The notes under the pieces were generated by a model. That model was not told the DNA's origin. It did not search any database and was given only the letters and a program-made list of their open reading frames with translations. Positions 14,410-19,963 of a stretch of 21,265 bases of DNA are shown in pieces. This DNA comes from a virus. Positions within the stretch are counted from its first letter, which is position 1. Each line of letters starts with the position of its first letter. The position numbers and the translations under genes are program-made. The stretch spans positions 1 to 21,265 of IMG/VR virus record IMGVR_UViG_3300021347_000048. One strand, given 5' to 3'.

Positions 14410-14628
14410 ATGAAATACAGCACTAGAAAAGCAATAAGCGTCGCGCTGGCGTTGCATGGGGTAGATCAAATTGATCTTGCGCACACGACCGGGTTGAGCA
14501 GTCCAAGCCTTTCTAATCTCAAGGCTAAAAGTGGTAGCAACCCAACGGTTGGCACGCTTATTAAGATTGCGGATGCACTGGACATTAGGTTAAGTGAACT
14601 GATTTCTTATGGTGAGCTTCATGACTAA
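14410..14628 (+). CDS. Cro/XRE-type helix-turn-helix regulator
   Basis: 72 residues, almost all of it a Cro/C1-type HTH: KAISVALALHGVDQIDLAHT, then the turn TGLS (~27-30), recognition helix SSPSLSNLKAK (~30-40), and TVGTLIKIADALDIRLSELI. There is no extra dimerisation or cleavage domain, so it resembles Cro rather than a LexA-like repressor. It is transcribed from the divergent control region and likely binds the TTGCA sites to control both directions, including its own gene. The first helix of its neighbour's gene overlaps its stop by eight bases, giving one operon with the replication protein. Confidence 0.82.
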   Translation: MKYSTRKAISVALALHGVDQIDLAHTTGLSSPSLSNLKAKSGSNPTVGTLIKIADALDIRLSELISYGELHD

Positions 14629-15307
14629 GCCCGGATTTTACGCCATCGTCCCTGCTGACGTTAGGTACAACAAGTCTCTGCCGATGGGCGCTAGGATGTT
14701 GTATGGCGAGCTCACAGCGCTCTGCAATCAAGAGGGCTACTGCTGGGCAACTAACGCATACTTCAGCGAGCTGTATGAGGTGGGTGACAGGACCATCAGC
14801 TCTTGGGTTAGCAAGCTCAAGGAGGCTGGGCACATTGATGTTCAGATGATTCTCCGGGAGGGTAGCAAGCAGGTGCAGGCAAGGCACATTACAATTGCTT
14901 CTGCTAGACCTATAGAAGAAATTCTGCATACCCCTAGAAAAAATCTTCTAGAGGGGGTAGAAGAAAATTTCCATACCCCCACGAAAAAAACTTCTAAGGG
15001 AATAGTACAAGTTAATAATACAAATAATAATACAAGTAATAAGCGCTTTGCGCCGCCCACTGTGTTTGATGTGCAGGTGTATTGTAACGAGAAGCAATAC
15101 AGCATTGATGCTGAGCATTTTGTTAACTACTACGAGGCTAGAGGCTGGATGCTTAACAAGGTCAAAATGAAAAGCTGGAAAGCGGCTTTGGCTACTTGGG
15201 TAAAGCGAGATCAAAACAAAAAAGTACCTGCCAAGAATGCTGGATCAATCAAGAATAGGAATATTGCAGAATCACTAAGTGATAGGAGTTGGGCTTATGA
15301 AAGTTAG
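14621..15307 (+). CDS. Replication initiator with winged-helix N-terminus
   Basis: 228 residues from ATG 14621, chosen because GGTGAG lies five to ten bases before it; ATG 14609 is an alternative. Residues ~5-95 are a helix-turn-helix domain of phage replication proteins (GFYAIVPADVRYNKSLPMGA, LYGELTALCNQEGYCWATNA, DRTISSWVSKLKEAGHIDVQ). A repetitive linker (~95-145) follows, whose DNA forms an origin-like repeat array. The C-terminal part (FVNYYEARGWMLNKVKMKSW, ALATWVKR) matches the end domain seen in many phage replication/helicase-loading proteins. It should bind its own gene and recruit the host or phage helicase, like lambda O. No helicase gene is present in the window. Confidence 0.75.
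   Translation: MTKPGFYAIVPADVRYNKSLPMGARMLYGELTALCNQEGYCWATNAYFSELYEVGDRTISSWVSKLKEAGHIDVQMILREGSKQVQARHITIASARPIEEILHTPRKNLLEGVEENFHTPTKKTSKGIVQVNNTNNNTSNKRFAPPTVFDVQVYCNEKQYSIDAEHFVNYYEARGWMLNKVKMKSWKAALATWVKRDQNKKVPAKNAGSIKNRNIAESLSDRSWAYES
14913..15002 (+). repeat. Two 45-bp direct repeats with internal dyads
   Basis: Units 14913-14957 and 14958-15002 are adjacent. Both begin TAGAAGAAA and share CATACCCC, an A6-7 run, CTTCTA and a final G-run (roughly 70% identity). In the first, TACCC...CTAGAA and TTCTAG...GGGTA form a near-palindrome. The protein repeats as two 15-residue units with HTP at the same place. Confidence 0.8.
15006..15042 (+). repeat. Three tandem AT-rich 12-13-mers
   Basis: TACAAGTTAATAA (15006-15018), TACAAATAATAA (15019-15030) and TACAAGTAATAA (15031-15042) lie end to end with no gap. 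They are almost pure A/T and follow immediately after the 45-bp dyad repeats. Confidence 0.85.
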
Positions 15308-15351
15308 CAAATCAGGGCGCAACAATTTTAAATTAGTTAAGGAGAGTAGTT

Positions 15352-15690
15352 GTGGCATCTAAATATCATCCAACAAAAAGAGTTTTTAAGGGAAAGCATC
15401 CCTACTTCATAGATGGCGAAAGCTATTCAGTTAGGGAGTTGTCTAACTGGACTTTGCAGTATTGCCCAAAAGGCGGAGTGATTGCAGAAACCCTGAAGGG
15501 CCGCTTATATGGCAAAGACTATTGTGAGCCCAAGCATCTTCTATCTGTTGCAGAATATTACGAGCAGAGCGAAGACATAAAAAAATGGAAAGGGTATTGC
15601 AAAGAAGCAAGGTTGAGAGTGCTAAATCGACCAAGGCTCGAAGACAACGCTCAAAAATTATCACAAAAGTGGCTCAGTGCCACGCTTTAA
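15352..15690 (+). CDS. Hypothetical early protein
   Basis: 112 residues from a GTG start with AAGGAG seven bases upstream. It is basic, with KYHPTKRVFKGKHPYFIDGE, a segment like a small helical DNA-binding domain (YSVRELSNWTLQYCPKGGVI, then ETLKGRLYG), and C-terminal helices (DIKKWKGYCKEARLRVLNRP). The middle could be a helix-turn-helix but I cannot confirm it. It lies between the replication initiator and the NinG pair, in the same operon. No family recognised. Confidence 0.6.
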   Translation: MASKYHPTKRVFKGKHPYFIDGESYSVRELSNWTLQYCPKGGVIAETLKGRLYGKDYCEPKHLLSVAEYYEQSEDIKKWKGYCKEARLRVLNRPRLEDNAQKLSQKWLSATL

Positions 15691-15702
15691 CAGGGGAAGC
15701 GC

Positions 15703-16161
15703 ATGAATGGTCAAAAATGGCTTGTGAACAGTGATCGAACACTCGGCAACTTTATTGCTCACGTTACAAAGTTGCACGAGACTAGCGGTTGGGTTACCTA
15801 CGGTTGGCGCACAGGTAGGCAAAGAACCGCAACGCAAAACAACTCGATACATTTGTACTGCCGCATGGTTGCTGACGAGTTGAACGACAAAGGATTCCCG
15901 GCTTTTCTAGACAGCGCTATTTTGAAAGAGTCTATCGAGATAGATTGGACCCAGAGCATGGTGAAGGATTTGTGGCGGACAGTGCAGGGCAAGCTTTTCC
16001 CTGATACTGAGGGCAAAACATCTAAGCTTAGCAGGACTGAGGTAAGTCAGGTTTACGACGTGATAAACAGGGCGCTAATAGAAAAAACATCTGGCAGGGT
16101 CTGTGTTGTATTCCCGCACGTCCAAACCCCTATTGGCAAAAAAGGAAAGGCTAATGCCTAA
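15703..16161 (+). CDS. Phage protein paired with NinG
   Basis: 152 residues, with AGGGGAAG before the ATG. The core reads RTGRQRTATQNNSIHLYCRM, VADELNDKGFPAFLD, IEIDWTQSMVKDLWRTVQGK and VSQVYDVINRALIEKTSGRV. Proteins with this TxxQNNslHl...WT...vK...W pattern are found beside NinG in various phages and are generally unassigned; a distant NinB-like role is conceivable because NinB also carries a DQN motif, but I see no decisive match. It ends by overlapping the NinG start by eight bases, so the two are probably co-translated and may act together in recombination. Confidence 0.65.
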   Translation: MNGQKWLVNSDRTLGNFIAHVTKLHETSGWVTYGWRTGRQRTATQNNSIHLYCRMVADELNDKGFPAFLDSAILKESIEIDWTQSMVKDLWRTVQGKLFPDTEGKTSKLSRTEVSQVYDVINRALIEKTSGRVCVVFPHVQTPIGKKGKANA

Positions 16162-16558
16162 GACTTTGAGGGCGCAGTGCCTCGAGGCCATACAAAAACT
16201 GGCACGAATGAAGGGCGCTGATGACGATGGGTTCTGTACTTGCGTATCCTGCCGCAAGAAAGTCCACTGGAAGGAATGCGACGGGGGGCACTTTATACCT
16301 AAAGGGAGCTCCAGCTATTGGAGCTTAGAGGAGTGCAATGTGTGGCCACAGTGCAAGGGCTGTAACGGGTTTGGTATGCGCTACGGATCTGCCGAGAGTG
16401 AATACACGCTGTGGATGATTGACTACTTTGGGCGGGACTTTGTTGACCAGATGCACCGGGACAAGCGCAAGGTCAAAAAAATGTACGCGGCAGATTATCG
16501 AGATCTGTTAGCTTATTTCAAAGAGCAAATTAAAGAGCAAAAAGAGAGGCTAGGATGA
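16154..16558 (+). CDS. ninG: NinG/Rap-type recombination endonuclease
   Basis: 134 residues from the ATG at 16154, which sits behind GGAAAGG; an upstream in-frame ATG at 16103 lies inside the previous gene and lacks a ribosome site. The diagnostic block is C28-x-C30-x2-C33, VHWKECDGGHFIPKGSS (~37-53), then NVWPQCKGCN with C67-x2-C70, matching the NinG/Rap zinc-binding core. In lambda this protein is a structure-specific nuclease that cuts Holliday junctions and D-loops and stimulates recombination. With the Rad52-like operon it would resolve recombination intermediates. The C-terminus is a basic helix ending in EKQKERLG-like sequence. Confidence 0.88.
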   Translation: MPKTLRAQCLEAIQKLARMKGADDDGFCTCVSCRKKVHWKECDGGHFIPKGSSSYWSLEECNVWPQCKGCNGFGMRYGSAESEYTLWMIDYFGRDFVDQMHRDKRKVKKMYAADYRDLLAYFKEQIKEQKERLG

Positions 16559-16788
16559 ATACTGCAACTGAAACACTAATGTTATGCGAAAACCACGGGT
16601 TCGATGATTTATGGGCACGGACAGCCGGTATCTGTGATTCTGTAATTTTGCACGGCGCCAGTCCGGGTACGGCTCATGCTGAACTACAAGATATCTGGGA
16701 GATTGCTCAGGGCAGGGTAGCTGACAAAATGATACCGCCAGATGAGGATCAGTTGGTGTTGCTAAATCCCACCTTTTTGGTAGACTAA
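16555..16788 (+). CDS. Small acidic hypothetical protein
   Basis: 77 residues, starting in the NinG stop (ATGA). It has CENHGFDDLWARTAGICDSV and TAHAELQDIWEIAQGRVADK, likely two or three helices with a Cys-His pair near the N-terminus, and no membrane segment. Last gene of the operon, followed by two intrinsic terminators. Not recognised. Confidence 0.6.
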   Translation: MNTATETLMLCENHGFDDLWARTAGICDSVILHGASPGTAHAELQDIWEIAQGRVADKMIPPDEDQLVLLNPTFLVD

Positions 16789-16793
16789 CGGTG

Positions 16794-16826
16794 TTGTCGG
16801 AATCCTCCGGCAATATAACTTTTTTT
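16794..16826 (+). terminator. First of two tandem terminators
   Basis: TTGTCGGA pairs with TCCGGCAA (one G-T wobble) around a 4-base loop at 16794-16813. Seven T follow at 16820-16826 after a short gap. It closes the replication/NinG operon. Confidence 0.7.
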
Positions 16827-16856
16827 ATCGTTTTGAAACTGTTTTACTCCCTTTGG

Positions 16857-16881
16857 CCTCGCGTTCGCGGGGTCTTTTTTT
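16857..16881 (+). terminator. Second tandem terminator
   Basis: CCTCGC pairs with GCGGGG (one wobble) around GTTC at 16857-16872, then TC and seven T to 16881. A second hairpin so soon after the first shows strong insulation of the accessory region. The interval 16882-16949 holds two TGGTTATT copies (16910 and 16944) and no convincing gene. Confidence 0.75.
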
Positions 16882-16949
16882 GCCCCGGAAAAGTAACGGA
16901 GTGATTCCCTGGTTATTCCAAAAAGTTATAAGCATATGCAAAATGGTTA

Positions 16950-16978
16950 TTAGACAGTAACAGTTACTAATGTATAAT
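16950..16978 (+). promoter_or_regulatory. Promoter with a 13-bp palindrome in the spacer
   Basis: -35-like TTAGAC (16950-16955), 17-bp spacer, -10 TATAAT (16973-16978). The spacer begins with the perfect palindrome AGTAAC-A-GTTACT (16956-16968). Same layout as 17696-17724. Predicted start near 16985, giving a 39-base leader. A protein bound in the spacer should repress, or remodel the promoter. Confidence 0.65.
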
Positions 16979-17023
16979 GGCCCCATCAAGACGAGAAACA
17001 CTAACTAAACAAAGGGCAACAAA

Positions 17024-17278
17024 ATGCAAAATTACGAAGAACGTTTATGTGAAGCACTAGCTAAACTAGCAATTCAAGCTAAGACTTGTAAGGCGGCAGA
17101 TAAAGCTCATACAGATATATGTGTAGCGTATGAAAATGTTTGGAATTGTGAAGATGAAGAAGGAACTGAAGAATACGACTATTTTGTTTCCTGTTCTGTC
17201 ATGGGCTTTATTGATCAGGAAAACTTAAAAGACGAGCCATATTATCGCGATATAGCCGCAGTATTTAAAATTAGATAG
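17024..17278 (+). CDS. Small acidic accessory protein
   Basis: 84 residues with AAAGGGCAACAAA before the ATG. N-terminal helices (EERLCEALAKLAIQAKTCK, KAHTDICVAYENVW) carry basic residues, while the middle is strongly acidic (NCEDEEGTEEYDYF). By my hand count there are about 18 Asp/Glu against 9 Lys/Arg. Five Cys are present but not in a metal-site spacing. First gene behind a regulated promoter and two terminators, so probably expressed early. Not recognised; a host-takeover or inhibitor role would be speculation from position and charge. Confidence 0.6.
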   Translation: MQNYEERLCEALAKLAIQAKTCKAADKAHTDICVAYENVWNCEDEEGTEEYDYFVSCSVMGFIDQENLKDEPYYRDIAAVFKIR

Positions 17279-17288
17279 TAATCTAACC

Positions 17289-17304
17289 GCCCCCGCGAGG
17301 GGGC
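17289..17304 (+). other. GC-rich hairpin with GNRA loop, no T-run
   Basis: GCCCCC and GGGGGC pair perfectly around GCGA, forming a C(GCGA)G GNRA tetraloop. AATTAAAGG follows rather than T, so it is not a standard terminator. It lies between two genes of one transcript, ~18 bases before the next ATG, and could be a processing, stability or partial-termination element. Confidence 0.65.
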
Positions 17305-17322
17305 AATTAAAGGGGAAGTAAA

Positions 17323-17685
17323 ATGGAAAAAATATTTATGGGTTTCAACGCACGACTACCAGAGTATTGCAACACGGATGACCGCCTTGCAGCGCACTGC
17401 TTGATCTCTGAGCTGTTGGCCGCAGAGTGTACGGTGACTATCAATGACGGTGAGGATTATTGCCTTGAGCAGTCTGCAGACTTCATCGAGATCCTTGAGG
17501 CCATGTCGAGCACTGGTGAAGATATTGTCATTCCCTTCGACAAGGATGGCAACGAACTCGGATGGTTCTACCTGATCTACGCCAACGGTTCTGAGGGCAA
17601 CCCAATGATCTTGATTAGCGATCTGGTGGCCAACTCTTTCTGCGAAGGGATCTACAACAAGGTTTCTGAGCAACTTGCTGTTTAA
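17323..17685 (+). CDS. Acidic accessory protein, function unknown
   Basis: 120 residues with AAGGGGAAG seven bases upstream. It is markedly acidic (about 20 Asp/Glu against 5 Lys/Arg by hand count). Segments include CLISELLAAECTVTINDGED, CLEQSADFIEILEAM, and a beta-like stretch DKDGNELGWFYLIY. No membrane segment or catalytic motif. The high negative charge and small size are compatible with a DNA-mimic or inhibitor but are not evidence for it. Located just downstream of the GNRA hairpin, in the transcript begun at 16985. Confidence 0.65.
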   Translation: MEKIFMGFNARLPEYCNTDDRLAAHCLISELLAAECTVTINDGEDYCLEQSADFIEILEAMSSTGEDIVIPFDKDGNELGWFYLIYANGSEGNPMILISDLVANSFCEGIYNKVSEQLAV

Positions 17686-17695
17686 CCTAAAGGGG

Positions 17696-17724
17696 TTGCA
17701 TGGTAACTGTTACCGGGTTATCAT
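17696..17724 (+). promoter_or_regulatory. Second promoter with the shared palindrome
   Basis: -35 TTGCAT (17696-17701), 17-bp spacer, -10 TATCAT (17719-17724). The palindrome GGTAAC-T-GTTACC (17702-17714) begins right after the -35, as at 16956. The shared core is GTAAC-W-GTTAC. Predicted start near 17731, 30 bases before the ATG at 17761. Confidence 0.65.
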
Positions 17725-17760
17725 GTAGCCTCACTAACGAGATAGGTAAGGGGAACAAAA

Positions 17761-18239
17761 TGAAAAACACTACTTTTGATGAAATTATTGCATGGCACAT
17801 TCCTAGCGACTGGGATCACTGCCTAGCGTCTTTGCCTGAAGCGGTCTTAGACCATGCAGTGTATACTTGGCTCGCTACGCATAAAACGTGGCTCGATGAT
17901 TGCTTCCCGGAATGCGCTTATGAGCGCTCTCTGGAGTTGCTTAACGTTCTTTACCGAGACGGGACTGATCAGCAGTTTGCGGAGCTAATGATTCAGATCA
18001 GGCAGGACTATTCGGAGAAGCATCAGATAGCCGAGAGAGGTAATAAGGATGTATTTTATTTCAGCGAAGCTACAGGTGACTTTGAAAGTGATAGCCTTAT
18101 CGGTGCTTTTAATGGTGATCGCCATCTTTCTTTTGCTGAGTGTTACCGCAACGATCTGTACCTATGGCTTGAAGATCGCATTGAGGGTGTTATCCTCGAT
18201 GAGATGGGGCTGGAACACAACTACGGAGGAGACCTGTAA
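17761..18239 (+). CDS. Acidic accessory protein with many aromatics
   Basis: 159 residues from the ATG at 17761, behind AAGGGGAACAAA. The longer frame starting at 17700 lies on top of the -35 and palindrome, so it is rejected. The protein is rich in Trp, His and acidic residues (EIIAWHIPSDWDHCLASLPE; THKTWLDDCFPECAYERSLE), about 30 acidic to 11 basic by hand count, and appears all-helical. ELMIQIRQDYSEKHQIAE is a clear amphipathic helix. No known motif. It overlaps the HTH gene by one base (TAATG), indicating a small regulated operon. Confidence 0.65.
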
Positions 18240-18457
18240 TGACGCAATCACAACGAGTGCTGGATTACTTACAACAAGGGAAAAAGCTGACCTGCCTGAA
18301 CGCTTTTAATGAGCTTGGCATCACTCAGGTGGCCGCTAGGATTTTTGAACTGAAGCGAGATGGCGAGGTTATTCTTAGCTCAAGGATAAAAGTGAAAAAT
18401 AGGTACGGCGAAGACTGTATCGTCAGCGAGTATTTTATGGAGGTGCAAAATGGGTAA
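18239..18457 (+). CDS. Small helix-turn-helix protein
   Basis: 72 residues. SQRVLDYLQQGKKLTCLNAF, NELGITQVAARIFELKRDGE and the following wing fit the short winged HTH found in many phage accessory regions (HTH_39-type): a recognition helix centred on TQVAARIFEL. Likely DNA-binding and regulatory. Genes of this type often control neighbouring early operons, and it lies directly downstream of one of the palindrome promoters, so it is a candidate to bind GTAAC-W-GTTAC. Start fixed by TAATG overlap with the upstream gene. Confidence 0.72.
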   Translation: MTQSQRVLDYLQQGKKLTCLNAFNELGITQVAARIFELKRDGEVILSSRIKVKNRYGEDCIVSEYFMEVQNG

Positions 18458-18686
18458 GGGATCAGCTCCAAGACCAATGCCAGACAAAGAGGCTTTTGAT
18501 AAAAACTTTGACGTAGTGTTTAACAAAGCATCCGACAGCGGCCCGAAGCCAAAGGCTCAGATAATGCGAGAGATGCGAGAGCGCAGAAATAACGAGGGCA
18601 TGACCGAGCTTAACATCTGGGTAAACCCGCAACAAAAGCTGGCTATCGAAGCCATATTGCAAGCAGATACAGCCCCATTGCGCTAG
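18450..18686 (+). CDS. Small basic hypothetical protein
   Basis: 78 residues, overlapping the previous gene by eight bases. The N-terminus GKGSAPRPMPDKEAFDKNFD is a recurring opening in small phage proteins. A basic helix KAQIMREMRERRNNEGM is followed by TELNIWVNPQQKLAIEAILQ, a strand-then-helix order that could be a ribbon-helix-helix-like end. Function not recognised. Last gene of the accessory operon. Confidence 0.6.
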   Translation: MGKGSAPRPMPDKEAFDKNFDVVFNKASDSGPKPKAQIMREMRERRNNEGMTELNIWVNPQQKLAIEAILQADTAPLR

Positions 18687-18705
18687 TGATCAACTTGTGT
18701 ACAAT
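18678..18705 (+). promoter_or_regulatory. Promoter for the phosphoesterase/terminase unit
   Basis: -35 TTGCGC (18678-18683), 16-bp spacer, -10 TACAAT (18700-18705) preceded by TG. Predicted start near 18712, leaving a short leader with GGAGGG (18714-18719) nine bases before the ATG at 18729. The promoter overlaps the last codons of the previous gene. Confidence 0.5.
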
Positions 18706-18728
18706 ATAGCCACGGAGGGCTACCCCCT

Positions 18729-19565
18729 ATGTTCGATTACCTCAAAGATTTATTCAAACGCAGAAAAGGCAAGCCATTGCCTCGCCATATGGTTATCCCT
18801 GACACCCAAACAAAACCGGGTCAGTCTTGGGAACATCTCCGCTGGGCAGGACTGTATGCCGTCAAAACAAAACCAGATGTCATTGTCCACATTGGAGACC
18901 ATTGGGACTTTCCCTCGCTGTCTCAGCACGACGCTAAGGGCAGTAAGTCTTTCGAGGGGCGTAGGTATGTCGAGGACGTCAACGCCGGTATAAGCGCAAT
19001 GAGAGCCTTCCTAGACCCTATCAGGGAGGAGCAGGCCAAGCTTAAGAACGACAAGAAGAAGCAGTGGAACCCTCGGCTGGTGTTTACCATTGGCAACCAT
19101 GAGTACCGTATCGAGCGGGCTCTTGATGCTGACGTTAAGCTAGAGGGCCTGATGAGCTATGATGACTTGATGCTCAAGGAGATGGGCTGGGAGGTTTATG
19201 ACTTCCTGAAGCCTGTAGTGATTGATGGCGTTTGTTATGCCCACTACCATTGCTCAGGTGTGATGGGCCGCCCTGTGTCGAGCCCTGATTTAATGCTAAA
19301 GAAGCTCCATATGTCCACGGTGATGGGCCACGTTCAGGACCGAGCCATAGCGTTCAACAAGAGGGCTGATGGTAAGAGATTGACCGGGATATTCGCAGGG
19401 ATCTTTTACACGCATGCCGAGGATTACCTCAACTATCAGACTAACAATAGCTGGCGTGGTATCTGGATGCTCAACGAGGTGAAGGACGGTGAGTTTGATG
19501 AGATGCCGATTAGCCTAGACTACCTAGCTAGGACTTATATGGATGAAGATGAGGTATGCGACTAA
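18729..19565 (+). CDS. Calcineurin-like metallophosphoesterase
   Basis: 278 residues. The fold's metal motifs are in order: D25-x-Q27 in IPDTQTKPG, G56-D57-H58-x-D60, G122-N123-H124-E125, H172 and H174 in YAHYH, and G200-H201-x-Q203. These residues bind two metal ions and hydrolyse phosphoester bonds. It is a full-length single domain. Position directly upstream of the terminase genes is seen in other phage genomes, but the substrate is unknown; nucleic-acid 3'-phosphate or cyclic nucleotide signals are both possible. It would act in the cytoplasm. The stop overlaps the next start (TAATG). Confidence 0.85.
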   Translation: MFDYLKDLFKRRKGKPLPRHMVIPDTQTKPGQSWEHLRWAGLYAVKTKPDVIVHIGDHWDFPSLSQHDAKGSKSFEGRRYVEDVNAGISAMRAFLDPIREEQAKLKNDKKKQWNPRLVFTIGNHEYRIERALDADVKLEGLMSYDDLMLKEMGWEVYDFLKPVVIDGVCYAHYHCSGVMGRPVSSPDLMLKKLHMSTVMGHVQDRAIAFNKRADGKRLTGIFAGIFYTHAEDYLNYQTNNSWRGIWMLNEVKDGEFDEMPISLDYLARTYMDEDEVCD

Positions 19566-19768
19566 TGGACAACATCCGCTGGTTAAAAAAACAGGAAAAG
19601 CCAACGTCAGGCATGACCTTGACCAGAGTATTTTGTGATGATTGCGGGACCGGCCTAGAGTATTGGCTAAGTAAAGAGCAGGACACAGCATATGGACTTT
19701 GCCCTGCCTGCCACCTAGGGGCTCCAATTGAAGTTAGTTGGTCAGAGCAGATACAAGATGACCAATAG
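19565..19768 (+). CDS. Small zinc-ribbon protein
   Basis: 67 residues from the ATG at 19565 (TAATG overlap; GAGGT lies nine to ten bases upstream). An ATG at 19556 has its ribosome site too close. C24-x2-C27 and C46-x2-C49 make a zinc ribbon (VFCDDCGTGLEYW, then GLCPACHLGAP). The ends are charged and polar. It may bind nucleic acid or a protein partner; no further assignment is possible. The gene ends in CAA TAG, inside the repeated promoter motif that follows. Confidence 0.7.
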   Translation: MDNIRWLKKQEKPTSGMTLTRVFCDDCGTGLEYWLSKEQDTAYGLCPACHLGAPIEVSWSEQIQDDQ

Positions 19769-19783
19769 TGGTATAATCCAGCC
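19762..19783 (+). promoter_or_regulatory. Extended -10 promoter before the terminase genes
   Basis: TGGTATAATC (TATAAT at 19772-19777) in a 22-bp block nearly identical to 912-933. There is no clear -35. With standard spacing, the start falls on A19784, the first base of the next ATG, so the mRNA would be leaderless. Confidence 0.6.
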
Positions 19784-19963
19784 ATGAGCAAATTTATCAT
19801 TGGCAGTGACCTTAGCGACGCGGACCTAGAACTTGTGCAAGAACTAGCTCAGGCGCTCTATGATCGCGACCAGCTACTGCTTGATGATGTGATACACCTA
19901 TGTAGACAACGACTGGAAAGGGCCTGTAGATGTTTTCAGAGCCCTTGTATATGTGAAGAATGA
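19784..19963 (+). CDS. Small 59-residue protein before terminase
   Basis: 59 residues: MSKFIIGSDLSDADLELVQE, then a helical Leu/Asp-rich stretch (ALYDRDQLLLDDVIHLC), a basic RQRLERACR and a Cys-rich end CFQSPCICEE. The ATG has no ribosome-binding sequence and coincides with the predicted transcription start, pointing to leaderless translation. Its stop overlaps the terminase small subunit start (ATGA). The coupling argues that it is real and that its translation drives terS. Four Cys in its last ~17 residues could bind a metal, or pair in the virion. No family recognised. Confidence 0.65.
   Translation: MSKFIIGSDLSDADLELVQELAQALYDRDQLLLDDVIHLCRQRLERACRCFQSPCICEE

Larger units (their letters stand above)
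14913..15042. other. Candidate replication origin inside the initiator gene
   Basis: Two dyad-bearing iterons followed by an AT-rich tandem array lie in the linker region of the replication initiator gene. This is the layout of lambdoid origins, where initiator iterons inside gene O precede an AT-rich unwinding region. The coincidence of position, order and protein type supports an origin; sequence alone cannot prove activity. Confidence 0.6.

Noticed and set aside
14410-14628. Temperate-phage CI-type repressor
   Set aside because: Only an HTH domain is present, with no cleavage or dimerisation domain, and no integrase is visible; a Cro-like regulator is the safer call.
15297-15362. 21-codon ORF between the initiator and the 15352 gene
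   Set aside because: AGGAG lies about ten bases before its ATG, but it overlaps both neighbours and shows no recognisable feature; too weak to list as a gene.
16901-16960. 19-codon GTG ORF between the second terminator and the palindrome promoter
   Set aside because: No ribosome site, and it runs into the promoter; the interval is better read as regulatory.
17700-17760. Upstream extension of the 17761 gene from ATG 17700
   Set aside because: It overlaps the palindrome and the -10 box, lacks a ribosome site, and the ATG at 17761 has AAGGGG at good spacing.
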